Source: Lutispora sp003527145
Lineage (GTDB): Bacteria > Bacillota > Clostridia > Lutisporales > Lutisporaceae
DNA: 64,000 bases
Assembly: GCA_029983695.1 (NCBI GenBank)
Contig: JASBZB010000021.1
Span: 14,824 to 78,823 of the forward strand
Reading direction: 5' to 3'
Of the stretch, positions 34,185 to 43,020 are shown piece by piece. Below the pieces are notes generated by a model. It saw only the letters and a list, made by a program, of their open reading frames with translations, was not told the origin of the DNA and ran no database searches. Both the position numbers and the translations under genes were made by a program. Numbering within the stretch: the first letter of the stretch is position 1; each line of letters starts with the position of its first letter.

Positions 34185-34421
34185 TTAGGTCTTTAAAATC
34201 TTGTTGATGTATTTCCTTATATCCTCTACTTCTTTTTTTATAGATTCAACAGTGTTTAGCTTTAGAGTAAGCTCAGAAATCAATTCCTGATATCTTTCCT
34301 CCCTTTGCTGTTGCTTAGAATCCCTTCTTTCTTGTGCCTTTAAGATGTAAAATATAAGCACCACTGCCAGCACAGCCCAAAATCCTTGAGATGAGGCGGC
34401 TTTAATAACATCACTTTCCAT
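34185..34421 (-). CDS. BhlA/UviB-family holin-like small membrane protein
   Basis: A 78-residue protein with a short N-terminal segment (MESDVIKAASSQGFW), one membrane helix (about residues 14-30, WAVLAVVLIFYIL), then a charged coiled-coil tail rich in K, E, R and Q. This matches the BhlA/UviB family (bacteriocin-associated or phage-like holin). ATG 34421 has a very strong AGGAGGTGA site. It stands 119 bp upstream of agrB, with its own promoter carrying the same upstream element as agrBD. No phage genes are nearby, so a quorum-controlled membrane-active or secretion-helper role is a fair inference. Direct evidence of toxicity is lacking. Confidence 0.82.
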   Translation of the reverse strand: MESDVIKAASSQGFWAVLAVVLIFYILKAQERRDSKQQQREERYQELISELTLKLNTVESIKKEVEDIRKYINKILKT

Positions 34422-34577
34422 ATTCTCACCTCCTATCTGCCAAGTATTTATTTAGAGCTTCTAAGCCACCTTATCACCTGTTTCTATTCCCCCCTTTCTT
34501 GAACAAAACTTCATTCAGCGTTTAAATTTTGCCTGCTTATACCACAGCATGGAAAAGAGCACTTGATCTGTAATTGA

Positions 34578-34606
34578 AATATACCAAAATTCGGCACCTT
34601 TTTAAA
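34578..34606 (-). promoter_or_regulatory. Promoter of the holin-like gene
   Basis: On the minus strand TTTAAA (34601-34606), a 17-bp spacer and TATATT (34578-34583), leaving a leader of about 150 nt before the ATG at 34421. The -35 box is weak, and the shared element core lies 16 bp upstream, as at the agrB promoter. Confidence 0.6.
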
Positions 34607-34610
34607 TAGC

Positions 34611-34639
34611 TTGTGCATGACAGGTCGTTGAAATGTCAT
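34611..34639 (-). promoter_or_regulatory. Shared operator element, holin-gene copy (candidate LytTR site)
   Basis: The second copy of the 29-bp block (plus-strand core GGTCGTTGAAATGTCAT). It lies in the divergent region between the holin-like gene and the response-regulator gene, so it might also influence the plus-strand genes. The element is oriented for the minus-strand promoter. Confidence 0.65.
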
Positions 34640-34776
34640 CATTGGACTCTCAAGGCTATAAAGATGATGAAGAGATAAGGAATTAAGCCTATTTTATTAA
34701 TTGCTAAAAATGGTATAATGTAGTAAATGATATTATTTGTTCCTTTGCTCAACGGTGTGATCTGGGGGGGATTTGC

Positions 34777-35499
34777 ATGCCAATCAATATATTTTTATGT
34801 GATGATGACCTGGTTCAGTTGGAAACGCTTACTTCCTTCATCCATAGTATATTCAGCAAAGGTGAAATTGCAATAACACAAGCAACAAGCGGTGAGGAGC
34901 TTTTGAGCAAAATTGATGCCGTAAAGCCGGATACGGTTATATTAGATATTGAGATGAAAGGTTTGAATGGCATACAGACAGGTTTCCTTCTAAGGGAAAA
35001 ATTTAAGGATTTGATAATAGTATTCATAACCGGGTTTAAGGAATACGCCTTTGATGCATTCAGTGTAAAATCTTTTGATTATATAATAAAGCCGGTCACC
35101 TTTAACCAGTTTAAAATGCTCATGGATGATATAATCATACGGCTCGATCAGATAAGGGCCTATAATGAGAAGAGCCAAACCTTGGTTATAGCCAGCAGGG
35201 ATAAAAGTGCCGCCATCAGGTATGATGATATATTTTATTTTGAAAAATCGCTGAGGAAGGTCAGGATATACACCAAATGCGGGATTTATGAATATTACGG
35301 CACCTTCAAGGAGCTCATGGATAAATTGAATATGGACTTCTTTGTACAATGCCACCAGGGATATATAGTGAATATAAGCAAAATAAAAGAGATCAGGAAG
35401 GATGATCTCATATTAAATGAAATAAAGTCCTCAATATCCATGAGCCGCAAATATAAATCCGACGTAAGAGAAGCCCTGTCCCGCCGGCTATTCTCTTAA
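34777..35499 (+). CDS. LytTR-family response regulator (AgrA-like)
   Basis: A 240-residue two-component regulator. The receiver domain covers residues 3-120, with the acidic pocket D9-D10, phospho-acceptor D57 (VILDIEM) and K around 106 (YIIKPVT). The LytTR DNA-binding domain spans about 137-235 (DIFYFEKSLRKVRIYTKCGIYEYYGT, FVQCHQGYIVNISKI). It binds direct-repeat sites and activates agr-type promoters. ATG follows a run of seven G at a 7-nt gap. A TATAAT box lies at 34714-34719. It pairs with the GHKL kinase encoded 13 bp downstream. Confidence 0.94.
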   Translation: MPINIFLCDDDLVQLETLTSFIHSIFSKGEIAITQATSGEELLSKIDAVKPDTVILDIEMKGLNGIQTGFLLREKFKDLIIVFITGFKEYAFDAFSVKSFDYIIKPVTFNQFKMLMDDIIIRLDQIRAYNEKSQTLVIASRDKSAAIRYDDIFYFEKSLRKVRIYTKCGIYEYYGTFKELMDKLNMDFFVQCHQGYIVNISKIKEIRKDDLILNEIKSSISMSRKYKSDVREALSRRLFS

Positions 35500-35512
35500 G
35501 GGGGTTTATATA

Positions 35513-36826
35513 ATGGATATATGGGGCTATATAGAATTCATGGTGAACATTATAGACGTATCCCTTCTGCTTTATTTTACATATATTATTCTTGGCAAGA
35601 GCAAGCTGCCATATAAAAGAGCCGCCGCTGCCATCATTTTGCAATCAACGATAAACACGATTCTAAACGGCTGCTTTGGTATAGGAAACCTGATAAGCTT
35701 TTCTTTGATGTATTTTTCCACTGGGGTCATCTATCATCTTCTGTTTGGATGGAGTTTGGTAAAAATATATATATGCAGCATCATCGGGCTGCTGATCATG
35801 GGCATCAGTGAAACGGCTGCTATGACCGCTGTATTATGTATCGGGAAAGCTTCGGCCTACTGGTTTTATCATCCGAATATCCATAGGATGACCGCGGTAA
35901 TTTTATCAAAGGCTTTGAGCCTTCTTATCATCTATTCCAATAAAGACAGGTTCAAAAATATTGATAAAATAGAAGATATACGGCTATACCAATTTGCTTT
36001 GATAACGGGCTTTAATGTTTTAATCGGCTTTATCGCATTTTGGTTCTATAAATATACTTATATCACAAGAGGATATAAAAGCTGGTATATAATTCTTATG
36101 TCTCTGGCCTCGATTTCTTTCAGCGTAACTGTACTAAGCATTTTGAGAAAAATATCCGATCAATTGAAAAAAGAAACCGAGTGGAAGCTTAAGGAAAGGG
36201 AATTCGAGAGGCAGCGCTTTTATATCTCGGCCATCGAGGATATGCTGAGGCAGATAAAAGCTCAAAGGCATGATTTCAACCATCATATCAGCTGCATATA
36301 CGGCCTTCTCCGCATGGGCAAAACAGATGAGGCTAAAGCCTATATGGAAAAGCTCACACAGTATTTATCCAGTTTCAATAATATCATCAGCGCAGGCGAT
36401 CCCATAATATCCTCAATATTGAATGCTAAAATGGAAAAGGCTTATAAGGAGCACATAAAATGCGATATTGATATTTCAATACCGCATAAATTGAATTTGG
36501 AGTTTTGGGTTATATCCATCGTATTGGGGAATCTGCTGGATAATGCTGTAGAAGCGTGCACCAATATACACGAGGATATGAGAAGGATAGCTGTCACGAT
36601 ACATATAAGGCAAGATCATTTAATAATAAAGGTATCAAACAGCAAGGACAGGAAAATCATAATGCCCGAATCGAGTATAGACGAGAATTACAGCGCAAAA
36701 GAAGATAAGGCCAACCATGGCTTTGGATTGCCTAACATCAAAAAAACCGTTGAGAATATGAATGGCTTTATAGAAATCAAGGATATGGAAGATACCTTTG
36801 AAGTCGATATAGCTATTCCCTATTGA
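35513..36826 (+). CDS. GHKL-domain sensor histidine kinase (AgrC-like)
   Basis: A 437-residue sensor. Six to seven membrane helices fill residues 5-210. A coiled linker (SDQLKKETEWKLKEREFERQR) leads to the H-box QRHDFNHH (phospho-acceptor H253) and a GHKL ATPase with the N-box LGNLLDNAVEAC (N340 to C349) and HGFGLPNIKKTVE. This is the AgrC/ComD layout that detects cyclic or linear peptides and phosphorylates a LytTR regulator. It is coupled to the upstream regulator gene (GGGGG before ATG). The cognate peptide is presumably the AgrD product at 33327-33455. Confidence 0.94.
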   Translation: MDIWGYIEFMVNIIDVSLLLYFTYIILGKSKLPYKRAAAAIILQSTINTILNGCFGIGNLISFSLMYFSTGVIYHLLFGWSLVKIYICSIIGLLIMGISETAAMTAVLCIGKASAYWFYHPNIHRMTAVILSKALSLLIIYSNKDRFKNIDKIEDIRLYQFALITGFNVLIGFIAFWFYKYTYITRGYKSWYIILMSLASISFSVTVLSILRKISDQLKKETEWKLKEREFERQRFYISAIEDMLRQIKAQRHDFNHHISCIYGLLRMGKTDEAKAYMEKLTQYLSSFNNIISAGDPIISSILNAKMEKAYKEHIKCDIDISIPHKLNLEFWVISIVLGNLLDNAVEACTNIHEDMRRIAVTIHIRQDHLIIKVSNSKDRKIIMPESSIDENYSAKEDKANHGFGLPNIKKTVENMNGFIEIKDMEDTFEVDIAIPY

Positions 36827-36845
36827 CTATAGTTTTGTATTATAT

Positions 36846-37073
36846 TTACTCATCTAAATCTATGATAATCTTTCTGCAATAAGTGCATTTATGACATTTC
36901 ACTTCCGGCTGAGAGGAAAACCGGTTTTTATTAAGAACCTCTCCCTCAAGCTCCAATTCTGCCAATGTAGGTTTTTTAGTCTCCGGCAGCCATCTTAATG
37001 AATGGTTCACACCATAACTTCCTCCATAAATAAACCCTGGGATAAGGCTTTTGCCGCAATATGGACAATCCAT
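36846..37073 (-). CDS. Small zinc-ribbon protein (PF20097/DUF6487-like)
   Basis: A 75-residue protein with two CxxC pairs: MDCPYCGKSLIPGFIYGG at the start and CHKCTYCRKIIIDL at the end, with a LRWLPETKKPT stretch between them. The shape fits a small zinc-ribbon family of unknown function that is common in Clostridia and Bacilli. GGAGG precedes ATG by 8 nt. It converges with the sensor kinase gene. Confidence 0.7.
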   Translation of the reverse strand: MDCPYCGKSLIPGFIYGGSYGVNHSLRWLPETKKPTLAELELEGEVLNKNRFSSQPEVKCHKCTYCRKIIIDLDE

Positions 37074-37121
37074 TTTTCTTCCTCCATTTCATAATGCTTA
37101 TATGCTCATTTCACCCAATGA

Positions 37122-37955
37122 TCAACCAATGCCTTTCTCCAAGAATGGCTGATACATCATCAATGCATGGTTTTCCGTTATGTACTCATCATCTATCTGA
37201 TTGCCATTAACATCATAGCATTTCCTGCATATGATATTATGCCTCATGTATCCTCCCCAGTATTCATGGGTTATGGAATGCTCCTTCTCATACACCTTAT
37301 ACTTAAAATAAGGCTCTATTTCAGTTCTCCATTCCCCCGATAACTCTTCACCGGTTACTTTCAAGTGTAGTTGATATGTCTCATTAGTTCCATTATATAT
37401 CTGCAAATCCCTATAATTATATACACATGTGGCTCCGCTTCCGAAAGGTTGAGTTCTGTTAGAATCGGGAAAAACATCATAGCTGTGTCTATACCGCTCT
37501 ATCACAGTCAATGGTGTATGCAATGTCATCCAGTATATAAGATTCGACAACTGGCATAAGCCCCCGCCTATCTCTGCTTTATAGCCGCCGTAAAAAAGTG
37601 CCATTCCTTCTACATAGCCCTTGTTTTTGGCAGGCTTGCCTATCAGCTTCCAATAAGAGAATATTTCATTTGGCTTGATAACTATGTTATTGAGACGCTT
37701 GACCGCTATATTCAAATTGATAATCTTGTTATATTGGTACCACATGTCCACATCTTTTAGTTTCCTCAGCGTTGGAGTCTTGTGACTGAAATATATTTTA
37801 GGCAAAAGATTCTCATCCCTAGTTCGCGCATATTTCTTGGAACCAAAGTACCAATCAAAATATCTCCTATATGTATAATACTTCTTGCCAATATATATTC
37901 TGAATTTCGACCTGATTTTAGGCCTCATTGCCGATATGTTCTCTTTATAGTTCAT
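37122..37955 (-). CDS. VanW family protein
   Basis: A 277-residue protein with the VanW core: LNNIVIKPNEIFSYWKLIGK, NKGYVEGMALFYGGYKAEIGGGLCQLSNLIYWM, HTPLTVIERYRHSYDVFPDSNRTQPFGSGA and YNYRDLQIYN. VanW accompanies some vancomycin-resistance operons, but its biochemical role is unknown, and most homologues are stand-alone. ATG 37955 (GGGGG at 7 nt) is preferred over the longer frame to 38057. There is no vanR, vanS or ligase nearby, so a resistance role is not implied. Confidence 0.9.
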   Translation of the reverse strand: MNYKENISAMRPKIRSKFRIYIGKKYYTYRRYFDWYFGSKKYARTRDENLLPKIYFSHKTPTLRKLKDVDMWYQYNKIINLNIAVKRLNNIVIKPNEIFSYWKLIGKPAKNKGYVEGMALFYGGYKAEIGGGLCQLSNLIYWMTLHTPLTVIERYRHSYDVFPDSNRTQPFGSGATCVYNYRDLQIYNGTNETYQLHLKVTGEELSGEWRTEIEPYFKYKVYEKEHSITHEYWGGYMRHNIICRKCYDVNGNQIDDEYITENHALMMYQPFLEKGIG

Positions 37956-38078
37956 GATAATCCCCCATTTTGCAAAGGCATGTCCACTTATATAGAGATA
38001 GAGAGCAGAGCTATGAATCATGCGCATTACCATCGTCCAATACAGATCATCGCTCACAAACTGCTACCAATAATGAGG

Positions 38079-38822
38079 TTAGTAAATCGCTGCCGCCATT
38101 AGCACTATTCCAATTATAGGATACGCTACCCAGGATATCCTTTGCATTGCTATATAAAAATCTGATGGCTCAGGATCTCTGACATCTAAGCAATGTCTAA
38201 GCTCAAAGAAAAACAGCGGGTATTTAATGTCTATTGCTATTATAAGAAATAAAATTATGGCTAATATTAAATATTCATATTCCCCACGTATTGTATCGTT
38301 AGCAAAGGATGCAAAGTCCGCTACGCTTTTTAATGATACTTTATAGTCAGCACTATAAACTGCCTCTAAGCCGAGCGAAACTCGAACATCAGCGTAATCC
38401 ATCAGCGGTTCGCCATTTTTATCAAACATAAACTGGCTTCCTTTTTGATATTCGCCCTCAAAAATTATGTTTCCATCTTCATCTTCAATATTTTCAATAC
38501 CTAAACCCCAATTTTCAGCGTTTTTAAAATTTACAATATATTGCTTATTAATATTATTCGGAAGCCTGTAAATTACCTCAGCACTACTGCCTTCATTTTC
38601 AAGTCCTTTGACTGTGATGTGTATATCACCATATTTACTTTTGCCTATGTAATGATTATCAGAAGCCGCAACCTCTTTTACGAGAAATGTGCGTTCATAA
38701 TATGCTCCTATAGTGAAAAAGGCCTTAAAATAAAAAATCAATACTATTAATAGAATAATCGGCAACAAAATCTTCAAAAATATGTCTTTTGAACTCATCT
38801 GCTTTATTTTTTCAGCAATCAT
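38079..38822 (-). CDS. Membrane protein of unknown function
   Basis: A 247-residue protein. A membrane helix near the N-terminus (LLPIILLIVLIFYFKAFF, about residues 19-37) is followed by an extracytoplasmic beta-rich domain (about 38-175). Two further helices lie at the C-terminus (LILAIILFLIIAIDI and SWVAYPIIGIVLMAAAIY), with a DPEPSDFYIAMQRISW link that recalls DUF6199-type proteins. ATG 38822 has AAGGAG at 8 nt; the longer frame to 38897 has none. Function is unknown. Confidence 0.7.
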   Translation of the reverse strand: MIAEKIKQMSSKDIFLKILLPIILLIVLIFYFKAFFTIGAYYERTFLVKEVAASDNHYIGKSKYGDIHITVKGLENEGSSAEVIYRLPNNINKQYIVNFKNAENWGLGIENIEDEDGNIIFEGEYQKGSQFMFDKNGEPLMDYADVRVSLGLEAVYSADYKVSLKSVADFASFANDTIRGEYEYLILAIILFLIIAIDIKYPLFFFELRHCLDVRDPEPSDFYIAMQRISWVAYPIIGIVLMAAAIY

Positions 38823-39069
38823 GGCTTTCTCCTTTTTATTTATATCCGGCGAGTATCTATCTCCATAGGACGTTCTTGCTATATTTGTATATTTCATAAT
38901 AAACTCTGTTTTCGCATCTGTATACCCATCCCTGTCATGTTCAATTCTTTATAGCAAATTGTTTCCAATGCAAATATCTCCCCTGCCAGCACCTCGCGTT
39001 TATCCGCCCTCGAAGCGGAAATGGGGTACTATATGCAGTTGTCCTCTTTCAATTCAAGAACGCGATATA

Positions 39070-39501
39070 TTACAACCACTCCCATAAGTTCAATGCACCT
39101 TTTGCCGGAATAGGTTCTATAAGCATTTTTACATCATGAAGCTTCCATCCATATCGCCCAGCTGTATAATTACCAAATGCAAGCTCATTTCCCTCAATCT
39201 TTGTACACCCGAAGTCCATAAGGCGGCTAACTCCATCTGCTTCATCGTAAAAAATTTTACAACAATCAAGCAATGTACATACAGCGACAACACAACCGGT
39301 AGGCAGATTATCAGATGTATATCCATGTGCCGCCAAAACGGATTTATAGGGTTCCCGTTCACATATTTTCTTATCAATTTTCTTTCCGGCATGTATTGCC
39401 AGTTCTCCTTGATACAAGGTTCTCCACGACCTAGTCTCAATCTTCTTTTCTTTCATAGCTATCAATGTTGCCCAAGGCTGTATTAATGTCAATGCCTTCA
39501 T
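39070..39501 (-). CDS. ASCH domain protein
   Basis: A 143-residue ASCH (PUA-like beta-barrel) protein. It begins MKALTLIQPWATLIAMKEKKIETRSW, with the conserved GxKxxExR-like turn, then LAIHAGKK, LPTGCVVAVCTLLDC and a YGWKLHDVKML strand. ASCH proteins bind RNA or nucleotides; one group hydrolyses N4-acetylcytidine. The role here is unknown. ATG 39501 follows GCAGGCG; the in-frame extension to 39546 overlaps a dispersed repeat boundary and lacks a site. Confidence 0.85.
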   Translation of the reverse strand: MKALTLIQPWATLIAMKEKKIETRSWRTLYQGELAIHAGKKIDKKICEREPYKSVLAAHGYTSDNLPTGCVVAVCTLLDCCKIFYDEADGVSRLMDFGCTKIEGNELAFGNYTAGRYGWKLHDVKMLIEPIPAKGALNLWEWL

Positions 39502-39553
39502 ATATTCGCCTGCTTTCTTATGCATCAAATAAAAATTGCGTAACAATTTTTAT

Positions 39554-39686
39554 CGGGTACGTGGTGCGTAGCCTAGGGTCACTTCTATGTGGTCTTGGTA
39601 CGGGGTTCGAGTGTTATAGTAGCGCTCTGGAGTCTGACTCAAAAGGAATACCCTAATCCTCGTGCCCCGTACCTTGCACCTCGCAG
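39554..39686 (+). repeat. GGTACGGGG-family palindromic repeat, full copy
   Basis: A GC-rich island of about 130 bp in AT-rich surroundings. Its ends are inverted: GGGTACGTGGTGCGTAG...TAGGGT on the left, and on the right the reverse complement of GGTACGGGGCACGAGGATTA GGGT (17 of 25 matching). A third related word (GGTACGGGGTTCGAG) lies inside. The right 55 bp (39632-39686) reappear, inverted and about 89% identical, at 63946-64000. It looks like a small non-autonomous REPIN- or MITE-like element. No ORF is inside. Confidence 0.75.
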
Positions 39687-39758
39687 CCATAAAAAATACT
39701 TCGCATTTTAAAACTATTGTAAATTAACAAAGCCATTAAAGCTTCATATGCTGCTGTC

Positions 39759-40019
39759 TTATTCTGAAATATTAATTCTTTCTCCGCAATGCTGGCAATG
39801 AAATACATGTTTTTTAGCATACATCAATCTTTCAAGATTTTCAAAGCCTCCACAATTAGGACATCGCAGCCTCTTTCTATCTAAAACAATATAAGAAAAT
39901 AGGAAGATTGCTGCAAAGACAAACAAAGGCCATTTGATACATCCACCAGCTATTGTAATTCCAAATAACACAGCTAAAGCAACACCAAGGTTTATATCTT
40001 TTGCTGATATGGGCTTCAT
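39759..40019 (-). CDS. Small membrane protein with C-terminal zinc ribbon
   Basis: An 86-residue protein with two hydrophobic helices (about residues 11-27 and 30-46), then a CPNCGGF...CQHCGERI zinc ribbon. The function is unknown. GGAGG at 7 nt before ATG. It follows the next small membrane protein gene by 22 bp, so the two form a pair. Confidence 0.65.
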   Translation of the reverse strand: MKPISAKDINLGVALAVLFGITIAGGCIKWPLFVFAAIFLFSYIVLDRKRLRCPNCGGFENLERLMYAKKHVFHCQHCGERINISE

Positions 40020-40041
40020 GCATTAACCTCCTCTAGATAAC

Positions 40042-40299
40042 TCATATCCAACTTATTACAACCCAAATATTTAAACATAACACTGCTATAAAAGCAGCTA
40101 AAAATATATATGAAAACAAATATTCGTTTTCTTTTCTCTGACTAATGAAGAGTCGAATCAGCAAAAGCTCCCAGCTAACAAAGAAAACTAACCATAGCAA
40201 ACGTGACCTTATAATAATACTAGCAAGAAATAGAACACTGGCCAATAAATTAAGCCTTCTCATTGAAAGAAAATTTACTAATTGTTTTATTTCTGACAT
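40042..40299 (-). CDS. Small membrane protein of unknown function
   Basis: An 85-residue protein with about three hydrophobic helices (17-32, 34-48 and 60-83) and a short basic loop (SQRKENE). A strong GAGGAGG site stands 6 nt before ATG. No family is recognised. It is encoded just upstream of the zinc-ribbon membrane protein. The 40300-40621 gap beyond it holds AT-rich promoter-like sequence only. Confidence 0.6.
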   Translation of the reverse strand: MSEIKQLVNFLSMRRLNLLASVLFLASIIIRSRLLWLVFFVSWELLLIRLFISQRKENEYLFSYIFLAAFIAVLCLNIWVVISWI

Positions 40300-40621
40300 C
40301 GATGCTCCTCCTCATATATTGAATAAGTTTTTAAGTAAAAATTGAAGCATCTGTTATTCACCACTTATAGACCTAATGCATTTAAGAAAAGTTCCATTGT
40401 TATACTTATATATCTAAATGCTACCATATGAATTGTGCAGTTTCAAGCACAGTGATTACTACCACCATGCTTCCCTCACTGAGTTTTCTAACTTCTTTTC
40501 CATCTATTCCATTACCTTCCCATGCTTTGAATAATAGTTTTTAAAATGTTTATTTACTTATGCTTATATATTATAATTATCATATAATACGATCTAACCA
40601 CAATGATAGGAGCGATATGCA

Positions 40622-41539
40622 TTGGATAGCGCTATAGTTAATACAGAGCTTTCAAAAACAAAAAAAGCTGCAGCAACAGCCCCTTACAGGGATGATATGC
40701 TGAAGCTTCTGGCTATGATCACCATGTTGATAGATCACATCGGCTACATGTTTTTCCCTGATTATAGAATATTTAGAACTATAGGCAGATTAGCCTTTCC
40801 TATCTTTGCATATCAATTGAGTGTGGGCTATATAAAAACTTCAAATTTGAAGAAATATGCATCAAGGCTTTTAGTCTTTGGATTGATATCTCAGATCCCT
40901 TATTCGTTTTTTTCACCTGATTTGAAATTTGCGCCGTTTAATCTGAACATAATGTTTACACTCCTTACAGCCTTGGGTATTCTTTATATGTATGATATGG
41001 GCATAGCTAAGATCAAATCCTTTAAGAGCAATAATAGCTATACAGATTTATTCTTTGGAGCAGCAGCATTTTTAGGCATCTTGGCAGCGTTGGCAGTGCC
41101 GGAGCTTCTGGAGGTTTTATCCAACAGGAAATTTCGCCTGGAATATGGAATATACGGATTGCTGATGATGCTTTTATTCCATATAAATAAGAACAGAAGA
41201 GCTTCAATGGTCATAAGCTATGTATTCTTATCACTGTTCTATTCATACTTTACAGGGGTGAAGCTGCTTGCGCCGAATTCATTGGATTGGGCAAAAAAGC
41301 TGAAAATCACATGGACTTATCTATTCAGCTTTGATGAGGTCTGGAAAAGGATCGTGAATTATAGAGGCGGGCTCGCAAAATTGGAAGGCTTCTTCTTCCA
41401 ATCAAGAAGCATATTCGCCTTAATACCTATCTATACCTTTGGATTATTTGACGCAAGGATTAGGCTCAACAAATATATTGGATATTTATTTTATCCTGTG
41501 CATATAACGATTTTGCTTTTGATAACAAAGTTCATATGA
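40622..41539 (+). CDS. TraX family membrane protein
   Basis: A 305-residue membrane protein of the TraX family (PF05857), named after the F-pilin acetylase. The signature block is RDDMLKLLAMITMLIDHIGYMFFPDYRIFRTIGRLAFPIFAYQLSVGY, with a conserved DHIG. About eight helices follow, ending in LFYPVHITILLL. In Firmicutes these proteins are chromosomal and may acetylate surface polymers or peptides. The start is TTG 40622 with AGGAG 9 nt upstream; the ATG at 40617 is out of frame. A TATAAT lies at 40583-40588. Confidence 0.88.
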   Translation: MDSAIVNTELSKTKKAAATAPYRDDMLKLLAMITMLIDHIGYMFFPDYRIFRTIGRLAFPIFAYQLSVGYIKTSNLKKYASRLLVFGLISQIPYSFFSPDLKFAPFNLNIMFTLLTALGILYMYDMGIAKIKSFKSNNSYTDLFFGAAAFLGILAALAVPELLEVLSNRKFRLEYGIYGLLMMLLFHINKNRRASMVISYVFLSLFYSYFTGVKLLAPNSLDWAKKLKITWTYLFSFDEVWKRIVNYRGGLAKLEGFFFQSRSIFALIPIYTFGLFDARIRLNKYIGYLFYPVHITILLLITKFI

Positions 41540-41562
41540 TTTGCAATGATGCTTATAAAGCA

Positions 41563-42180
41563 TCAAAACCCAGCTTCCTCATCTACGATAAAAAGCTTCA
41601 TTCTATCTTTTACAAATTGGCCTTCTATGATGACTAAGTTAAAGCATACTCTCTCATCCGATTTGCAGTCTATACATCTATTCAACTGCAAGCATGGAGG
41701 ATTATAACCGGCCCTTCTCGCATTCATCGGGGCCGATATGTTTCTGGCTCTTTTTACTGCATCATCTAAGGTGCCGCAAATCTTGTTCCTGCCGATAACT
41801 ATTATTACATTATCGGGCCCATATATCATTGCAGCCGCCCTGTTTCCACTGTGGTCTATATTGACTATATGCCCTTCTTTTGAAACAGCATTGGTCCCTG
41901 TTATGTACCAATCGGCCAATAATGACTTTTTCTTTACCTGTTCGCTCTCTGCCTTGTTTTCAGCCAGCGTTTTGTCGAATACAATATTCCCTCTTTCCTT
42001 TAACAGCTTAGATATATTCATATCCTTTAGGGTTTTAGAATTTCCAACACCTACCGAGCTGTCTGGAGGTATCAGCTCAATCATTCTATCTTTGGCTTCT
42101 TCCAATGTTTCAAAAAAAGAGACCTCTATATTTCTCGACTTAAAGTTTTTTATCATCTCTGATTTCATATTATCGTCCAT
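41563..42180 (-). CDS. LUD domain (LutC-like) protein
   Basis: A 205-residue LUD domain protein. It has DSSVGVGNSKTLKDMNI, the DWYITGTNAVSKEGHIVNIDHSGNRAAAMIYGPDNVIIVIGRNKI block and RNISAPMNARR. A C-terminal cysteine pattern (CLQLNRCIDCKSDERVC) is present in this lactate-utilisation-related subfamily. The family is linked to lactate oxidation (LutABC), but single LUD genes such as this are of unknown role. ATG 42180 follows AGGAGGG at 5-6 nt. Confidence 0.85.
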   Translation of the reverse strand: MDDNMKSEMIKNFKSRNIEVSFFETLEEAKDRMIELIPPDSSVGVGNSKTLKDMNISKLLKERGNIVFDKTLAENKAESEQVKKKSLLADWYITGTNAVSKEGHIVNIDHSGNRAAAMIYGPDNVIIVIGRNKICGTLDDAVKRARNISAPMNARRAGYNPPCLQLNRCIDCKSDERVCFNLVIIEGQFVKDRMKLFIVDEEAGF

Positions 42181-42243
42181 ATAAACCCTCCTGCACAAAC
42201 CATATTACTTGAAATAAGAAAAAAGCTGAACAGAACAGCAATT

Positions 42244-42918
42244 TCATTTGACCCCTTCTATCTCCAGCTTCAATCTATTAAAGTATTCCCCCATGAACAT
42301 AAGTCTTTCCTTACCGATTTCTCTCGCTTTGTCTGTATACAATCTATCCACAATCTTTTTAAATTTTACTTCATATTCAACGAAAGGCGTATGTTTTGAA
42401 ACATCTTTTAACCTTCCGTTTTCAACGGTATTTGATTCAAGATAGTCTTTAAGCGGCTCATCTGCTATTAACCTTTGTCCAAACTGTCCTGCTAAAATAA
42501 ATGTACGGGCAATACCGGTCGCACCTATAGCATCAAGCTTATCTGAATCAAAAAGTATTTTTGCCTCTATTGAGTTGGGCTCATTTCCTGTTCTAAACCT
42601 ATGAGCTATAATGCAGTGCTTTATCTTTTGGATTTTCTCCTCTTCATATTCCAGCTTTCTTAATATGCCGTCTGCAATTTCACTGCCTAAAATAGCATGG
42701 TCAACTTTTCCTGATTTATCTTTGCTCTCCTCTACCCGGGCAATATCATGCAATAATGCTGAGGGAATCAGTATTTCCATATCAACGTCTTTCTCATATT
42801 TCGCAATCAGCAGGCAAAGCTTATAAACTCTAAAAACATGGTCCAGGTTATGAGCAGAACAGGTCAATTTGTCTTCAACGATTTCCAGGATTTCATTATA
42901 CTTTGTATCTATATTCAT
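42244..42918 (-). CDS. HD-domain phosphohydrolase
   Basis: A 224-residue HD superfamily protein with metal ligands visible in order: HNLDHVFRV, LLHDIAR (the HD pair), a later HAILGSEIA and IIAHRFR, and DSDKLDAIGATGIAR. This pattern is that of the YedJ/YpgQ type of small metal-dependent phosphohydrolases acting on nucleotides. The substrate is unknown. GCAGAGG precedes ATG. Confidence 0.88.
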   Translation of the reverse strand: MNIDTKYNEILEIVEDKLTCSAHNLDHVFRVYKLCLLIAKYEKDVDMEILIPSALLHDIARVEESKDKSGKVDHAILGSEIADGILRKLEYEEEKIQKIKHCIIAHRFRTGNEPNSIEAKILFDSDKLDAIGATGIARTFILAGQFGQRLIADEPLKDYLESNTVENGRLKDVSKHTPFVEYEVKFKKIVDRLYTDKAREIGKERLMFMGEYFNRLKLEIEGVK

Positions 42919-43020
42919 AAATATTTCCTCTGCAATATAAAATGATTTCTTAACTCACGATACTAAACATATGCTATGCTGTCAAATTATTTTTCAAGGA
43001 TGGTGATTAACCCAAAGCCC

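Noticed and set aside
34185..34421. Prophage, suggested by the holin-like gene
   Set aside because: No endolysin, structural, integrase or repressor genes are nearby; the context is an agr locus.
37122..37955. Vancomycin-resistance cluster, suggested by VanW
   Set aside because: There is no D-Ala-D-Lac/Ser ligase, VanH, VanX or VanRS; solitary VanW proteins are common in Firmicutes.
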